From Brevibacillus brevis (lineage in GTDB: Bacteria > Bacillota > Bacilli > Brevibacillales > Brevibacillaceae): a DNA stretch of 64,000 nucleotides. The translations under genes were made by a program, and so were the position numbers. The number at the start of each line of letters is the position of its first letter. The stretch's first letter is position 1. The stretch lies in assembly GCF_022026395.1 (NCBI RefSeq), contig NZ_CP041767.1:5500001-5564000 (forward strand). Reading direction: 5' to 3'. Below, one piece after another: positions 19,887-29,033 of this stretch. The notes under the pieces are model-generated. The model had not been told where the DNA came from. It searched no databases and worked only from the letters and a program-made list of their open reading frames with translations.

Positions 19887-21089
19887 CTACTTCAAGTACG
19901 GCATTGGATTAACTGCTACGTCGTTTTTATAGACGGTAAAGTGTACGTGATTTCCGGTTGAGCGACCTGTTGATCCTACCTCTGCGATCTTTTGACCTCT
20001 CGATACGGATTGCCCAACAGAAACCTTGATACCTCCCTCGCGAATATGACCGTACAGAGTGGTATATTCCGCGTTATGCTTGATCATTACTGTATTCCCG
20101 AAGCCGCCGTTATATCCTGCAAAGAGAACGATTCCGTCAGCCGCAGCCAAAATTGGCGTTCCCTTCCGTGCTGCCATATCTACACCATTATGCCCAGCCG
20201 AGCGGCCTGTAAACGGGTCTGACCGCATTCCGAAGCCTGAAGTGAAGCGGAATTGCCCACTTGCGATAGGCAAACCAAACTTTCCACCCTTGTAGCCTGT
20301 ACTGGATGCGCTCAGCGCACGTACTCGCTCCGCGTATTTGGCTGACTCTTGTTTGGTGATAGTCAAAAGCTCCTGTCCATACTGCTCCAAATCCACTTCA
20401 AGAGCAGATTCTTTCTTTTCCAGTTCAGCCTTGACCACCATACTTTGCTTGTACTGCTTGTCCAATTCGACTTTGAGCTCCTCAGCCTCATCGAACATCC
20501 CGGCGTACACAGTCAGTTGATGATCAATTTCTTTCTTTTTAGTCTCGATGGTTTCCTTATCGCGAATGTTATCCTCTAAAATACGCGTGTCCTGCTCTAA
20601 AATAAGCTGCAAGGCCTGCATACGCGTCAAAAAGTCCCCAAAGTCAGAGGAACCGAGAAGGACATCCAAATAGGAGACCGTACCGCGTTCATACATGGAA
20701 GTCACACGTGTTCTGAGCAAGGCATCCCTTTTCGCTACGCGATCTTTTGCCTCATCCAGTTTATCCTGCGCGTTTGCTGCTTTTTCCTTGGTTTCATCCA
20801 TTTGCTGCTCAAGCTTGTCCAGCTTTTTCTGTGTATCGTTGCGACGCAAATCGATTTGCATCAATTGCGTTTCCAAGCCCTTTTTCTCTTTTTGCACGAC
20901 ATTGATCTGTTCTTCTGTCTTCTTCATCTGCTGCTGCTGGCTTTTCTTCTTCTTTTGGATCTCTTTTAGCTCTCGATTAATCTTGTCCAAAGAGGCCTTA
21001 CTAGGCGCTGCCAAGCTCACATTTGTCGGGAGCACAGTACCGACTACAAGCCCAGTGATTACGAGTGCTAGCAGGATTCTCTTTCTCAT
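19887..21089 (-). CDS. Murein hydrolase activator/endopeptidase, EnvC-like (coiled coil plus M23)
   Basis: 400 residues. A signal peptide (MRKRILLALVITGLVVGTVL) leads into long Lys/Glu/Gln-rich coiled coils (about 30-250) and a C-terminal M23 (LytM) domain with intact zinc motifs HNGVDMA and HVHF. Located directly behind ftsE-ftsX, it is the probable periplasm-facing partner driven by FtsEX, the role CwlO has in B. subtilis and EnvC in E. coli. Because the M23 ligands are intact it may itself be an endopeptidase, unlike E. coli EnvC. Strong RBS GGGAGGAG. Confidence 0.88.
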   Translation of the reverse strand: MRKRILLALVITGLVVGTVLPTNVSLAAPSKASLDKINRELKEIQKKKKSQQQQMKKTEEQINVVQKEKKGLETQLMQIDLRRNDTQKKLDKLEQQMDETKEKAANAQDKLDEAKDRVAKRDALLRTRVTSMYERGTVSYLDVLLGSSDFGDFLTRMQALQLILEQDTRILEDNIRDKETIETKKKEIDHQLTVYAGMFDEAEELKVELDKQYKQSMVVKAELEKKESALEVDLEQYGQELLTITKQESAKYAERVRALSASSTGYKGGKFGLPIASGQFRFTSGFGMRSDPFTGRSAGHNGVDMAARKGTPILAAADGIVLFAGYNGGFGNTVMIKHNAEYTTLYGHIREGGIKVSVGQSVSRGQKIAEVGSTGRSTGNHVHFTVYKNDVAVNPMPYLK

Positions 21090-21116
21090 GATACTCCTCC
21101 CACGCTCTTCAAATTA

Positions 21117-22013
21117 TTAAACTCGCAAGAAGCGACGTACGGACACCAAGCTTCCCCAAATCCCGATGAATGCACCAATCGCCAGCAAAGCCAACGCCAC
21201 TTGATACACGAGCGGGAATAGCGGCAACAGTTTAAACAGTTGGGAAGCTTCAAAACTGGAGTGAATGGCATCCAGGAGGTAGTAATAGCCAACCATTAGC
21301 ATAATGGTCGGAATCAATGCCCCTGCCACACCCATCATGAGCCCTTCCACAAAGAATGGCCAACGGATAAACCAGTTCGTGGCACCAACGAGCTTCATGA
21401 TTTCAATCTCTCTGCGACGTGCCACAATTGTCAGCTTAATCGTGTTGGCAATCAAGAACATCGCTGTAAAACCAAGTCCAATAATAAAGGCAATCCCGAC
21501 ATTACGGACTGCTCCTGTCAAGGAAAACAGCTTTTCCACAGTGCCTTCCCCATAGGTTAGGCTTTTGACATACTGGATATTTTTAATTTGAGCGGCAACA
21601 GCAGCAGTGTCTTGCGGTTGCTTCGTTTTTACGGTAAACGCATCCGGAAGAGGGTTGCTTTCCTCCAATCCTTCGAACAAATACGCTTTTTCACCAAGGC
21701 TCTCTTTAAATTGCTTCAGCCCTTCGTCTTTCGGAACAAATGAAACAGACTCTACTTGCGGAAGTTTCTTGATGTTGTTCTCAACCTGTGTGATGTTTTC
21801 TTTTGTCGCCAGCAAGTCCATGAAGACCCGAATTTCTACTTGCTTTTCCACGGACTGCGCAAAGTAATTGACGTTCATCGCCAGAATGAGGAAAACGCCC
21901 AAGATAAAGAGGGTAATGGTCACGGCACTAATTGAAGCGAACGACATCCAGCCGTTCCGCCCGAGGTTTTTGACCCCTTCACGGACATGGCGCCCCAGCG
22001 TCCTAATCTTCAT
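21117..22013 (-). CDS. ftsX: Cell division ABC transporter permease FtsX
   Basis: 298 residues. Four transmembrane helices: one near residues 23-45, an extracytoplasmic loop with QVENNIKKLPQVESVSFVP, then three near the C-terminus. Together with FtsE it transmits ATP hydrolysis to an extracellular murein hydrolase. The open frame extends to 22067, but ATG 22013 (MKIRTLGRHVREGVKNL) has GAGAGGGG at proper distance; ATG 22019 is the alternative. It overlaps ftsE by 11 bases. Confidence 0.93.
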   Translation of the reverse strand: MKIRTLGRHVREGVKNLGRNGWMSFASISAVTITLFILGVFLILAMNVNYFAQSVEKQVEIRVFMDLLATKENITQVENNIKKLPQVESVSFVPKDEGLKQFKESLGEKAYLFEGLEESNPLPDAFTVKTKQPQDTAAVAAQIKNIQYVKSLTYGEGTVEKLFSLTGAVRNVGIAFIIGLGFTAMFLIANTIKLTIVARRREIEIMKLVGATNWFIRWPFFVEGLMMGVAGALIPTIMLMVGYYYLLDAIHSSFEASQLFKLLPLFPLVYQVALALLAIGAFIGIWGSLVSVRRFLRV

Positions 22014-22689
22014 AACCATATTCCCCTCTCTGCTCATCACGGGCAATTTGGCCTGCTTCGATCGCAACCACCCGTTTTCTCATGGTGTTTACAATTTCCC
22101 TATTGTGGGTAGCCATAACGACTGTCGTTCCACGTTGATTAATTTCTTCAAACAGCTTCATGATTTCCCAAGAGGTCTCTGGGTCCAGGTTCCCCGTCGG
22201 TTCGTCCGCGATTATAATTCCCGGACTATTCACCAATGCGCGCGCCAAGGCAACACGTTGCTGCTCACCACCGGACAGCTCGTTTGGCAGCATTTTGGCT
22301 TTATGCTTGAGCTTTACGAGACCCAAAACATCCATCACGCGCGGCTTGATTTGTTTCGGATTGCTCTCGATTACTTCCATCGCAAATGCGACGTTTTCGA
22401 AAACGGTTAACGTCGGCAGCAGCTTGAAGTCTTGAAACACGACACCGATACTGCGACGGACTAATGGAATTTGGCGCTCTTTGATTCTGCTGACATTGAA
22501 GCCACCCAAAAAGATTTGTCCTTTCGTCGGCTTCTCTTCACGGTACATCAATTTGATAAACGTAGATTTACCCGCACCACTGGGGCCTACTACGTACACA
22601 AATTCACCTTTCTCAATCCGAATGTTGATACCTTTCAAAGCATTCGTTCCATTCGGGTATGTTTTCCATACATCGAACATTTCGATCAA
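22003..22689 (-). CDS. ftsE: Cell division ATP-binding protein FtsE
   Basis: ABC ATPase, 228 residues, the length known for B. subtilis FtsE. Walker A GPSGAGKSTFIK, signature LSGGEQQRVALARAL, Walker B GIIIADEPTGNLDPETSW, H-loop MATHNREIV. A TTG at 22689 is proposed as start (IEMFDVWKTYPNG follows) because AGGA lies ten bases upstream and the product then begins like B. subtilis FtsE; a GTG three codons upstream is too close to that sequence. Confidence 0.93.
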   Translation of the reverse strand: MIEMFDVWKTYPNGTNALKGINIRIEKGEFVYVVGPSGAGKSTFIKLMYREEKPTKGQIFLGGFNVSRIKERQIPLVRRSIGVVFQDFKLLPTLTVFENVAFAMEVIESNPKQIKPRVMDVLGLVKLKHKAKMLPNELSGGEQQRVALARALVNSPGIIIADEPTGNLDPETSWEIMKLFEEINQRGTTVVMATHNREIVNTMRKRVVAIEAGQIARDEQRGEYGYED

Positions 22690-22830
22690 GCCAATCACAT
22701 CCTACTTCGTCAGATCCTTGTCTATGTATCTTGATCCTGAATTTTAAAGTAAAAATCGACAAAACCCCTCTACCCTCTAGCAACCGCTGCTATACCTTGT
22801 TGAAAAACAGCGTGATTTCCCATCTTATCC

Positions 22831-22839
22831 ATTATACCA
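22831..22839 (-). promoter_or_regulatory. Extended -10 promoter of ftsEX
   Basis: TGGTATAAT on the minus strand: perfect TATAAT with an upstream TG, about 140 bases ahead of ftsE. No good -35. The rest of the 330-base ftsE/alcohol-dehydrogenase gap shows no further gene or clear site. Confidence 0.5.
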
Positions 22840-23020
22840 CCACGATTCACGGATGGTATCCACTAAATCTCTCATTTCTTGTCGAAACAGCTTCGATTGT
22901 TAACAACTGTCACGAATTTGAGAGAAAATAAGACTGCACATTCCCAACTAGCATCATGGAAAACAGTTGGCTACAATGAGTGTGACAAGAGGGCATCATA
23001 AAAAAGGAGCTGGTTATAAC

Positions 23021-24178
23021 GTGGAAAATTTTGTTTACCATAACCCGACACAGCTGATTTTTGGACGGGGTCAATTGGCCCAGCTCGAGGAAAAAGCAAG
23101 ACAGCTAGGTCCCACTGTTCTTTTGGTATATGGTGGTGGCAGTATAAAGCGAACTGGTCTCTACGACAAAGTTATTTCTCTCCTGCAGTCTGCGGGCTGC
23201 CGCGTGCATGATTTGCCGGGGGTGGAGCCAAATCCACGTCTGAGTACCGTGAACAAAGGAATTGAATTATGCCGTCAAGAGGGCGTCAATTGGATACTTG
23301 CTGTAGGTGGTGGCAGTGTAATCGACGCGGCCAAAGCAGTCGCGATTGGTGTGCCTTACGAGGGAGATGTATGGGATTTTTATACGCGTAAAGCGGTCGC
23401 ACAAGAGGCTTTGCCCCTCGGTACCGTACTGACACTTGCTGCTACTGGTTCTGAAATGAACCGGGGAAGTGTCGTCACCAATTGGGAGACACAAGAAAAG
23501 CATGGGGCTGGCACGACGTTTCCTGCGTTTTCGATTTTAGATCCAGAGCATACGTTCAGCGTGCCTCGAGACCAAACGATCTACGGAATCAGCGACATTT
23601 TGTCCCATGTATTCGAGCAGTACTTCACGCATACAACCGAAATTCCATTGCAAACACGTTTTGCCGAGTCGATCATGAAAACCGTCATCGAAAATGCAGA
23701 ACGCGTCCTCGCCAATCCGGAAGACTACGATGCGCGGGCCAACATTATGTACTGCGGAACAATGGCATTGAACGGCACTCTCCCGGTTGGTGTCACAACA
23801 GATTGGGCAACCCACTCTATTGAGCATGCTGTGAGTGCTGTTTACGACATCCCGCATGGTGGCGGTCTGGCGATCATCTTCTCGAAATGGATGCGCTATG
23901 TGTACCGTGAAAACGTCGCTCGCTTTGTGCGGTTCGCGACAGAAGTATGGAATGTCGATCCTTCCGACAAGACAGACGATGAGATCGCTTTGGAAGGGAT
24001 TGCCGCTACAGAAGCTTTCTTTGAGCGCATCGGTGCCCCTACTCGCTTGGCTGATTACGGTATCACCGACGAGCATTTGCAGCTCATGGCCGAAAAAGCT
24101 ACTCCGTTTGGACCGATTGGTCAGTTTAAAACGTTGACGAGTGATGACGTGGCACAGATTCTTCGATTAAGTTTGTAA
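23021..24178 (+). CDS. Iron-containing alcohol dehydrogenase (butanol dehydrogenase/YugJ-like)
   Basis: 385 residues, NAD(P)H-dependent group III alcohol dehydrogenase. The N-terminus ([17 protein letters not shown]) is typical of BdhA/YugJ. Cofactor-binding [13 protein letters not shown] and LAATGSEMN, and iron ligands in [15 protein letters not shown] (Asp, His), [21 protein letters not shown] (two His) are intact. GTG 23021 is preferred over the upstream ATG 22967 because AAGGAG lies 11 bases upstream and the extra residues have no family match. Single-gene unit with its own terminator. Confidence 0.88.
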   Translation: MENFVYHNPTQLIFGRGQLAQLEEKARQLGPTVLLVYGGGSIKRTGLYDKVISLLQSAGCRVHDLPGVEPNPRLSTVNKGIELCRQEGVNWILAVGGGSVIDAAKAVAIGVPYEGDVWDFYTRKAVAQEALPLGTVLTLAATGSEMNRGSVVTNWETQEKHGAGTTFPAFSILDPEHTFSVPRDQTIYGISDILSHVFEQYFTHTTEIPLQTRFAESIMKTVIENAERVLANPEDYDARANIMYCGTMALNGTLPVGVTTDWATHSIEHAVSAVYDIPHGGGLAIIFSKWMRYVYRENVARFVRFATEVWNVDPSDKTDDEIALEGIAATEAFFERIGAPTRLADYGITDEHLQLMAEKATPFGPIGQFKTLTSDDVAQILRLSL

Positions 24179-24213
24179 ATCTAGTTTCATTTTTCGGTTT
24201 TAAAAATATATAA

Positions 24214-24251
24214 AGAAGCCTTAGTCCAGTATAAGACGGAACTAAGGCTTC
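24214..24251 (+). terminator. Terminator after the alcohol dehydrogenase gene
   Basis: GAAGCCTTAGT, 15-base loop, ACTAAGGCTTC, followed by TCTTATATTTT. Perfect 11-bp stem; on the other strand it ends in CTTTATAT and may also stop the opposing small operon. Confidence 0.82.
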
Positions 24252-24274
24252 TCTTATATTTTCTATGTTTATCA

Positions 24275-24820
24275 CTATCTACTTGGATATTTTTCTTCTA
24301 TTGAAGATATCACCCAATTCCTGGGATTTCGCTGATCCTGGTTAATTTTCTCTTTCTTAACATACGAAACTAATTTCATCTTAACAAAATTCCCATTTCC
24401 TTCTTCCCTCTGAAAAAGAATATATACCTCTGATAGATTTGATGTGGTCAACACCAATGGAACAAGATCACCTGGTTTTCGTACACTATTAAGCGCATTA
24501 GTTAAATCTTCGGAAAAATAGGTACTCTCCGGTTCCTGCAGATTCATAGTTATATGATCGCTATCAAACCAATCAAATTTTTCAAGACCATCCATATTCA
24601 ACGCGAAAGTATTGATTGCATTTTGCCAAGATTGCTCAAGCATATCATTAATTTCTTTGGATCGCTTGTCCCTCATATACGTCTTTTTTTCTTGTGTAAT
24701 GAAAGTTTCTTCTGCGCTCAAAGAATTTACATGGATGAAAATTAATGACGTAACCGCAGCAAGAGTAATACATATAGAAAGAGTGAATATATTCCACCCT
24801 AATAATTTTTCCTTTTCCAT
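24275..24820 (-). CDS. Membrane-anchored protein of unknown function
   Basis: 181 residues, not recognised. One transmembrane segment near the N-terminus (about 11-30, FTLSICITLAAVTSLIFI), then a hydrophilic extracytoplasmic part rich in Glu, Lys and Asn without Cys. The gene is clearly AT-richer than its neighbours and follows the small secreted-protein gene by 18 bases, so the two form an operon. This suggests an acquired accessory pair; function cannot be inferred. Confidence 0.65.
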   Translation of the reverse strand: MEKEKLLGWNIFTLSICITLAAVTSLIFIHVNSLSAEETFITQEKKTYMRDKRSKEINDMLEQSWQNAINTFALNMDGLEKFDWFDSDHITMNLQEPESTYFSEDLTNALNSVRKPGDLVPLVLTTSNLSEVYILFQREEGNGNFVKMKLVSYVKKEKINQDQRNPRNWVISSIEEKYPSR

Positions 24821-24838
24821 ATCTCTATTTCATAAAGT

Positions 24839-25207
24839 TTACCCTTTAGTAGTGGTCGTCTTTGTTTTTCCTGCTGCGTCCCAAATTTTGTGGTTAGACT
24901 TTGCAGTATATTTTCCTTTTCCGTAAGTTACATCAACTTGAGCTTCTGCCCATTCCCCTTCTCTTTCATCTACAGCACTATCTTGAAACTTACCATCTTT
25001 ATAAATCTCTACATAGACCTTTGCCTTAACTGTATCGGAATTCCCTTCTGTTCTTCCTAGTGCACTCATATATTTGTCATCATATGTTGCTGATACTACC
25101 GTAAAAGTTTGACTCGATTTAAACCCTAAGGCAGCAAATGCAACTGAAGATACCGCAGTAACAGCAAATAGAGAGGCAGTAACTGTCAAAAACAATTTTC
25201 TTTTCAT
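24839..25207 (-). CDS. Small secreted protein of unknown function
   Basis: 122 residues with a classical signal peptide (KRKLFLTVTASLFAVTAV, cleavage likely after AFA about residue 25), giving a mature protein of about 97 residues, Lys/Asp/Thr-rich, without Cys, ending in a Thr/Lys tail. A good RBS (AAGGAG) precedes the ATG. AT-rich like its downstream partner. I considered a lactococcin-972-type bacteriocin but the motif set is not present. First gene of the pair. Confidence 0.65.
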   Translation of the reverse strand: MKRKLFLTVTASLFAVTAVSSVAFAALGFKSSQTFTVVSATYDDKYMSALGRTEGNSDTVKAKVYVEIYKDGKFQDSAVDEREGEWAEAQVDVTYGKGKYTAKSNHKIWDAAGKTKTTTTKG

Positions 25208-25332
25208 TTAATTCTCTCCTTTTTACATTTTTTACCTCAATTTATATTTTATATTATATTCCAATTATTGTAAAACTGTTATTTTCCAACACCACTCTAT
25301 TACATATAATTCTCGCCTGTAAGACGACACAA

Positions 25333-25366
25333 AAAACCGTGCTCCCTTAAGGAGTGCGGCTTTCTT
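25333..25366 (-). terminator. Terminator after the germination permease gene
   Basis: Minus strand CCGCACTCC, five-base loop, GGAGCACGG, then TTTTTTG (one G-U pair). The remaining 130 bases up to the small secreted-protein gene are AT-rich with no further feature. Confidence 0.85.
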
Positions 25367-25375
25367 TTTACATCA

Positions 25376-26476
25376 TCAGTTTTGATTCAGCCATTTTTTC
25401 CGAATTAGATCTCCGCATAACAGCACCAACGGTACAATGATGCTATAGGTAAAATCATAGAACGGCCAGTACTTCGCAATGATGTCCCCAAAGACGACGA
25501 TATTGGGCGAGAAAATCGTAGACATCACCATGAGCAAAACGATGTACGGAAGGATTAGAACCTTGAAGTTGTCGATTCGAAAGACATGACGGATTCCCAA
25601 ATGAAAAAACAGGCAGTACAGCGTAATTTTGACGCTCACCGCGATAAACCAGATCACCGCGATAATTGCCTCCAGCCGCTGAATGAAATCCCCGAGCTTC
25701 AGCTGTTTGATGAGAACATAGGTCGGATAAAAATGCCGCGCAGTCTGATCTGCCCCCAAAACAAGGATGCACATCACCATGATGATTAACAGCACAATTC
25801 CCCCTAGCAACGTCCCCAGAAAAAAAGCTCTCATCCGTTTTTGGATGGGCGAGACAAACGGAAGAACTGCCATAAAAATGACCAGCTCTGAAAAAGGAAA
25901 GGCGAATGCCGCAGTAGATCCCTGCAAAATAGGCTTCCACCCATTTTCAAAAACAGGTTGAATTCTCGACATTTCCGCCTGTGGCAGCAGGGTAATCATG
26001 AGTAACCCAAAAAAGAAAAAGAACCAGACAAAATAGATTTCTGCCGATTCTGCGACTGTTTGCAGTCCCAAACGCACACCAAACATAATCACAATGACAA
26101 ACAATAGCTGTATCGCGAATCTTGGAGTCGAAACTAATAGATGCGTACCAACAAAGTCCCCAATCTCCATGACATGCGCCCCTGCTGAAAACAAGGTATA
26201 GCTAATAAACGAGAGTGTAATGATGGTTCCCAGTACTCTCCCGACAGTTTGATCAACGAAGGTGAAAAAGCTTTGATTCCGATACAGCTTCCCCACAGCT
26301 ATGAGTAAGACAATATTGAGCAGTCCCACCAAAAGCCCGATCAGGACGGATATCCACGCATCCTGTTTAGCGAGTGCAGCCGTCATGCCAGGCAGGACGA
26401 GAACCGAGTCCCCAATGGTAACAAGGGTGACGAGCATCAATAGTTGACGGGGACTGATCTTATAGCTCTCTTGCAT
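25376..26476 (-). CDS. Spore germination permease, GerAB/GerKB family
   Basis: 366 residues with about ten transmembrane helices, amino-acid-permease (APC) fold. The N-terminus (KISPRQLLMLVTLVTIGDSV) matches the GerB-subunit family, whose members form the nutrient-sensing inner-membrane receptor of spores with GerA and GerC proteins. No gerA- or gerC-like gene adjoins it, so it is an orphan B subunit. Monocistronic by its flanking terminator and the divergent gene upstream. Confidence 0.87.
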   Translation of the reverse strand: MQESYKISPRQLLMLVTLVTIGDSVLVLPGMTAALAKQDAWISVLIGLLVGLLNIVLLIAVGKLYRNQSFFTFVDQTVGRVLGTIITLSFISYTLFSAGAHVMEIGDFVGTHLLVSTPRFAIQLLFVIVIMFGVRLGLQTVAESAEIYFVWFFFFFGLLMITLLPQAEMSRIQPVFENGWKPILQGSTAAFAFPFSELVIFMAVLPFVSPIQKRMRAFFLGTLLGGIVLLIIMVMCILVLGADQTARHFYPTYVLIKQLKLGDFIQRLEAIIAVIWFIAVSVKITLYCLFFHLGIRHVFRIDNFKVLILPYIVLLMVMSTIFSPNIVVFGDIIAKYWPFYDFTYSIIVPLVLLCGDLIRKKWLNQN

Positions 26477-26615
26477 GATTGCTCCCTGCTCTCTTTAGGC
26501 CTTCGATCCTTTTGTACAATTATTTCCCCCATGATTCGGCGCTAAACACATAGGCATTTCATGCTATGATAAAGAAATATATGTAAATTCCGAATTGGAC
26601 TGGAGGACTGCAACC

Positions 26616-27527
26616 ATGTATAGAGTAAAAAAGCAGGATGTGATTTATGCCATGTCTCCTGAGAATCGGCCGGTCTTGAAGGTGGAAGCAGGCAGTACCG
26701 TAACGTTTGAAACCTGCGATTGCTTCGAGGACCAAATCCAATCGGCTGACACCGTGTTTCAAGAGCTTGATTGGAATCGGATCAACCCTGCTTCCGGCCC
26801 TATTTATATAGAAGGAACAGAACCAGGCGATATTTTGGTTGTTCATATTCAGAAAATTGAGATTAAAAATCAAGGCGTAATGGTTACTGGGCCAGAACTG
26901 GGTGTAATGGGATTCGCCCTGCAAGAAAATGTGATCAAAATGATACCGATACAAGATGGAAAAGCTGTCTTGTCAGACAAGCTTCAAGTTCCGATCAATC
27001 CCATGATTGGCGTAATTGGAACAGCTCCTGCCAAAGAAACCATTTCATGCGGTACGCCTGGCGATCACGGCGGCAACATGGACTGCAAGCAAATGCGGGA
27101 AGGTACTACATTGCTTTTACCCGTAAATGTTCCTGGCGCATTATTTGCCCTGGGTGACCTCCATGCTGCAATGGCTGACGGTGAAGTAGCTGTATGTGGT
27201 GTGGAAATCGCAGGGGAAGTAACCGTAAAGCTCGATGTGATAAAAGGAAAACAGTGGCCGTTACCGATGGCAGTCAACCAAGAGCACCTGATCACGATTG
27301 CGTCGGAAAAAGAGCTGGACAAGGCTGCGGATCGAGCGGTCATCAACATGGTACAATTTCTACACGAAGAGCTGGGCGTAGAAAAGGCCGAAGCCACCTT
27401 CCTGCTCTCCGCTGCGGGCGATTTGCGTATCTGTCAGGTCGTCGATCCCTTAAAGACAGCCCGCATGGAGCTGCCTCTTGCATACGCAACCGCAGTAGGC
27501 TTTGATTCGAAAATAGTCGGTAGATAA
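26616..27527 (+). CDS. Acetamidase/formamidase family protein
   Basis: 303 residues of the FmdA/AmdA fold, which hydrolyses short aliphatic amides to the acid and ammonia. Recognisable stretches: EGTEPGDILVVHIQKIEI, MIGVIGTAPA, TPGDHGGNMDCKQMREGTTL (metal-site region), ALGDLHAAMADGEVAVCGVE. The ATG at 26616 is chosen over 26595 because GGAGG lies nine bases ahead. Single gene, ended by a palindromic terminator. True substrate unknown. Confidence 0.85.
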   Translation: MYRVKKQDVIYAMSPENRPVLKVEAGSTVTFETCDCFEDQIQSADTVFQELDWNRINPASGPIYIEGTEPGDILVVHIQKIEIKNQGVMVTGPELGVMGFALQENVIKMIPIQDGKAVLSDKLQVPINPMIGVIGTAPAKETISCGTPGDHGGNMDCKQMREGTTLLLPVNVPGALFALGDLHAAMADGEVAVCGVEIAGEVTVKLDVIKGKQWPLPMAVNQEHLITIASEKELDKAADRAVINMVQFLHEELGVEKAEATFLLSAAGDLRICQVVDPLKTARMELPLAYATAVGFDSKIVGR

Positions 27528-27539
27528 GGATAGAACGCA

Positions 27540-27567
27540 AAAAAACCCCAAAGCTTTGGGGTTTTTG
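27540..27567. terminator. Bidirectional terminator between acetamidase gene and argH
   Basis: AAAAACCCCAAAGC/TTTGGGGTTTTT, a perfect palindrome with A- and T-runs serving both convergent genes. Confidence 0.92.
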
Positions 27568-27587
27568 TTCTTCATTCATGTACGTTT

Positions 27588-29033
27588 TTATGCAGGTGAA
27601 CCGACATCGATCAAGGATTCGATCATGACCTTTTGACTGTTTTTGTCCACCCAAGCATGTGTTTCTACCAGTTGCTTGCGGTACCAATCTATTTGGACTT
27701 CTACCTGATTACGAGCGGTCCCACCCAGCACGTTGCGTGCATTGACGACGGTCTCAACAGCTAGAGCGTCATACACATCTGCCCCAATAGCCTCTGAGAA
27801 GCTCTGGAATTCTTCCAAGGTCAAATCAAGAAGATATTTTTGCTGCTCGATGCAGTACAAGACAGTTCTTCCTACGACTTCATGCGCCTGACGGAACGGC
27901 ATGTCTTTGCGAACCAAGTAATCTGCCAAGTCTGTCGCATTGGAAAAATCGTTGGTAACTGCTTGACGCATGCGATCTGCTTTGACTTGCATCGTCTTCA
28001 TCATCGGCGTGAGCAACGCTAGTGCACCATGAATGGTAGCTACCGTATCGAACATGCCTTCTTTATCTTCTTGCATGTCCTTGTTGTAAGCCAGCGGCAA
28101 TCCTTTCAATACGGTCAACAATCCAAACAGATTGCCGTAAACACGCCCTGTTTTTCCGCGAACCAGCTCTGCTACATCAGGATTTTTCTTTTGCGGCATG
28201 ATACTGGACCCCGTGCAAAATGCATCGTCTAGCTCTACAAAGGAGAATTCCTGACTGCTCCAGATGACGAGTTCTTCGCACAGACGGGAAAGATGGGTCA
28301 TGACCAAAGAAGCGTCTGCCAAAAATTCGACGATGAAATCGCGATCACTCACTGCATCCATGCTGTTTTGATAGATTCCGTCAAATTGCAGCAATTCCGC
28401 TACAAATGTGCGGTCGATCGGGAATGTCGTACCTGCGAGGGCACCTGCTCCAAGCGGCAGCACATTCACACGCTTCCAAGTCTCGGTCATCCGTTCGATA
28501 TCGCGTTGCAGCATGGACACATACGCCATCAAGTGATAACCAAACAATACCGGTTGCGCACGTTGCAAATGTGTATACCCGGGCATGACGGTATCGAGAT
28601 GCTGGCTGGCTTGCTCAAGCAATGCTTCTTGCAAATACATCGCCAATTGGATAATCTCCATCAGCTTTTCTCTGAGGTACAGGTGCATATCCAACGCAAC
28701 CTGATCATTGCGGCTGCGGCCGGTGTGGAGTTTGCCCCCCACCGGACCGATCTCTTCAATCAGCATCTTTTCAATATTCATATGCACATCTTCGTGCGCA
28801 ACGAGAAACTCAGCTTGCCCGCGCTCAATTTTCTCTTTTACTTTTTTCAAGCCAGCGATGATCTGTCTTACTTCCTCCATCGGCAGGATGCCGCACTTGC
28901 CCAACATGGCAACATGAGCCAGGCTTCCGACGATGTCCTGTCGCCACATTTTCTGGTCGAAAGAAATAGAAGCAGTATACTCTTCTACGAGTTGATTCGT
29001 CGGCTTCGTGAAGCGTCCTCCCCAGAGTTTCAT
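27588..29033 (-). CDS. argH: Argininosuccinate lyase
   Basis: Last step of arginine synthesis: argininosuccinate to arginine plus fumarate. 481 residues, fumarase/aspartase superfamily; the signature [20 protein letters not shown] carries the catalytic Ser loop, with [15 protein letters not shown] and the His in [16 protein letters not shown] 20-residue C-terminal tail is slightly longer than usual. Its ATG overlaps the argG stop by four bases. Confidence 0.97.
   Translation of the reverse strand: MKLWGGRFTKPTNQLVEEYTASISFDQKMWRQDIVGSLAHVAMLGKCGILPMEEVRQIIAGLKKVKEKIERGQAEFLVAHEDVHMNIEKMLIEEIGPVGGKLHTGRSRNDQVALDMHLYLREKLMEIIQLAMYLQEALLEQASQHLDTVMPGYTHLQRAQPVLFGYHLMAYVSMLQRDIERMTETWKRVNVLPLGAGALAGTTFPIDRTFVAELLQFDGIYQNSMDAVSDRDFIVEFLADASLVMTHLSRLCEELVIWSSQEFSFVELDDAFCTGSSIMPQKKNPDVAELVRGKTGRVYGNLFGLLTVLKGLPLAYNKDMQEDKEGMFDTVATIHGALALLTPMMKTMQVKADRMRQAVTNDFSNATDLADYLVRKDMPFRQAHEVVGRTVLYCIEQQKYLLDLTLEEFQSFSEAIGADVYDALAVETVVNARNVLGGTARNQVEVQIDWYRKQLVETHAWVDKNSQKVMIESLIDVGSPA

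Noticed and set aside
24839..25207. Lactococcin-972-type bacteriocin
   Set aside because: Size and signal peptide fit, but the Gly/Trp/Tyr-His pattern of that family is missing.
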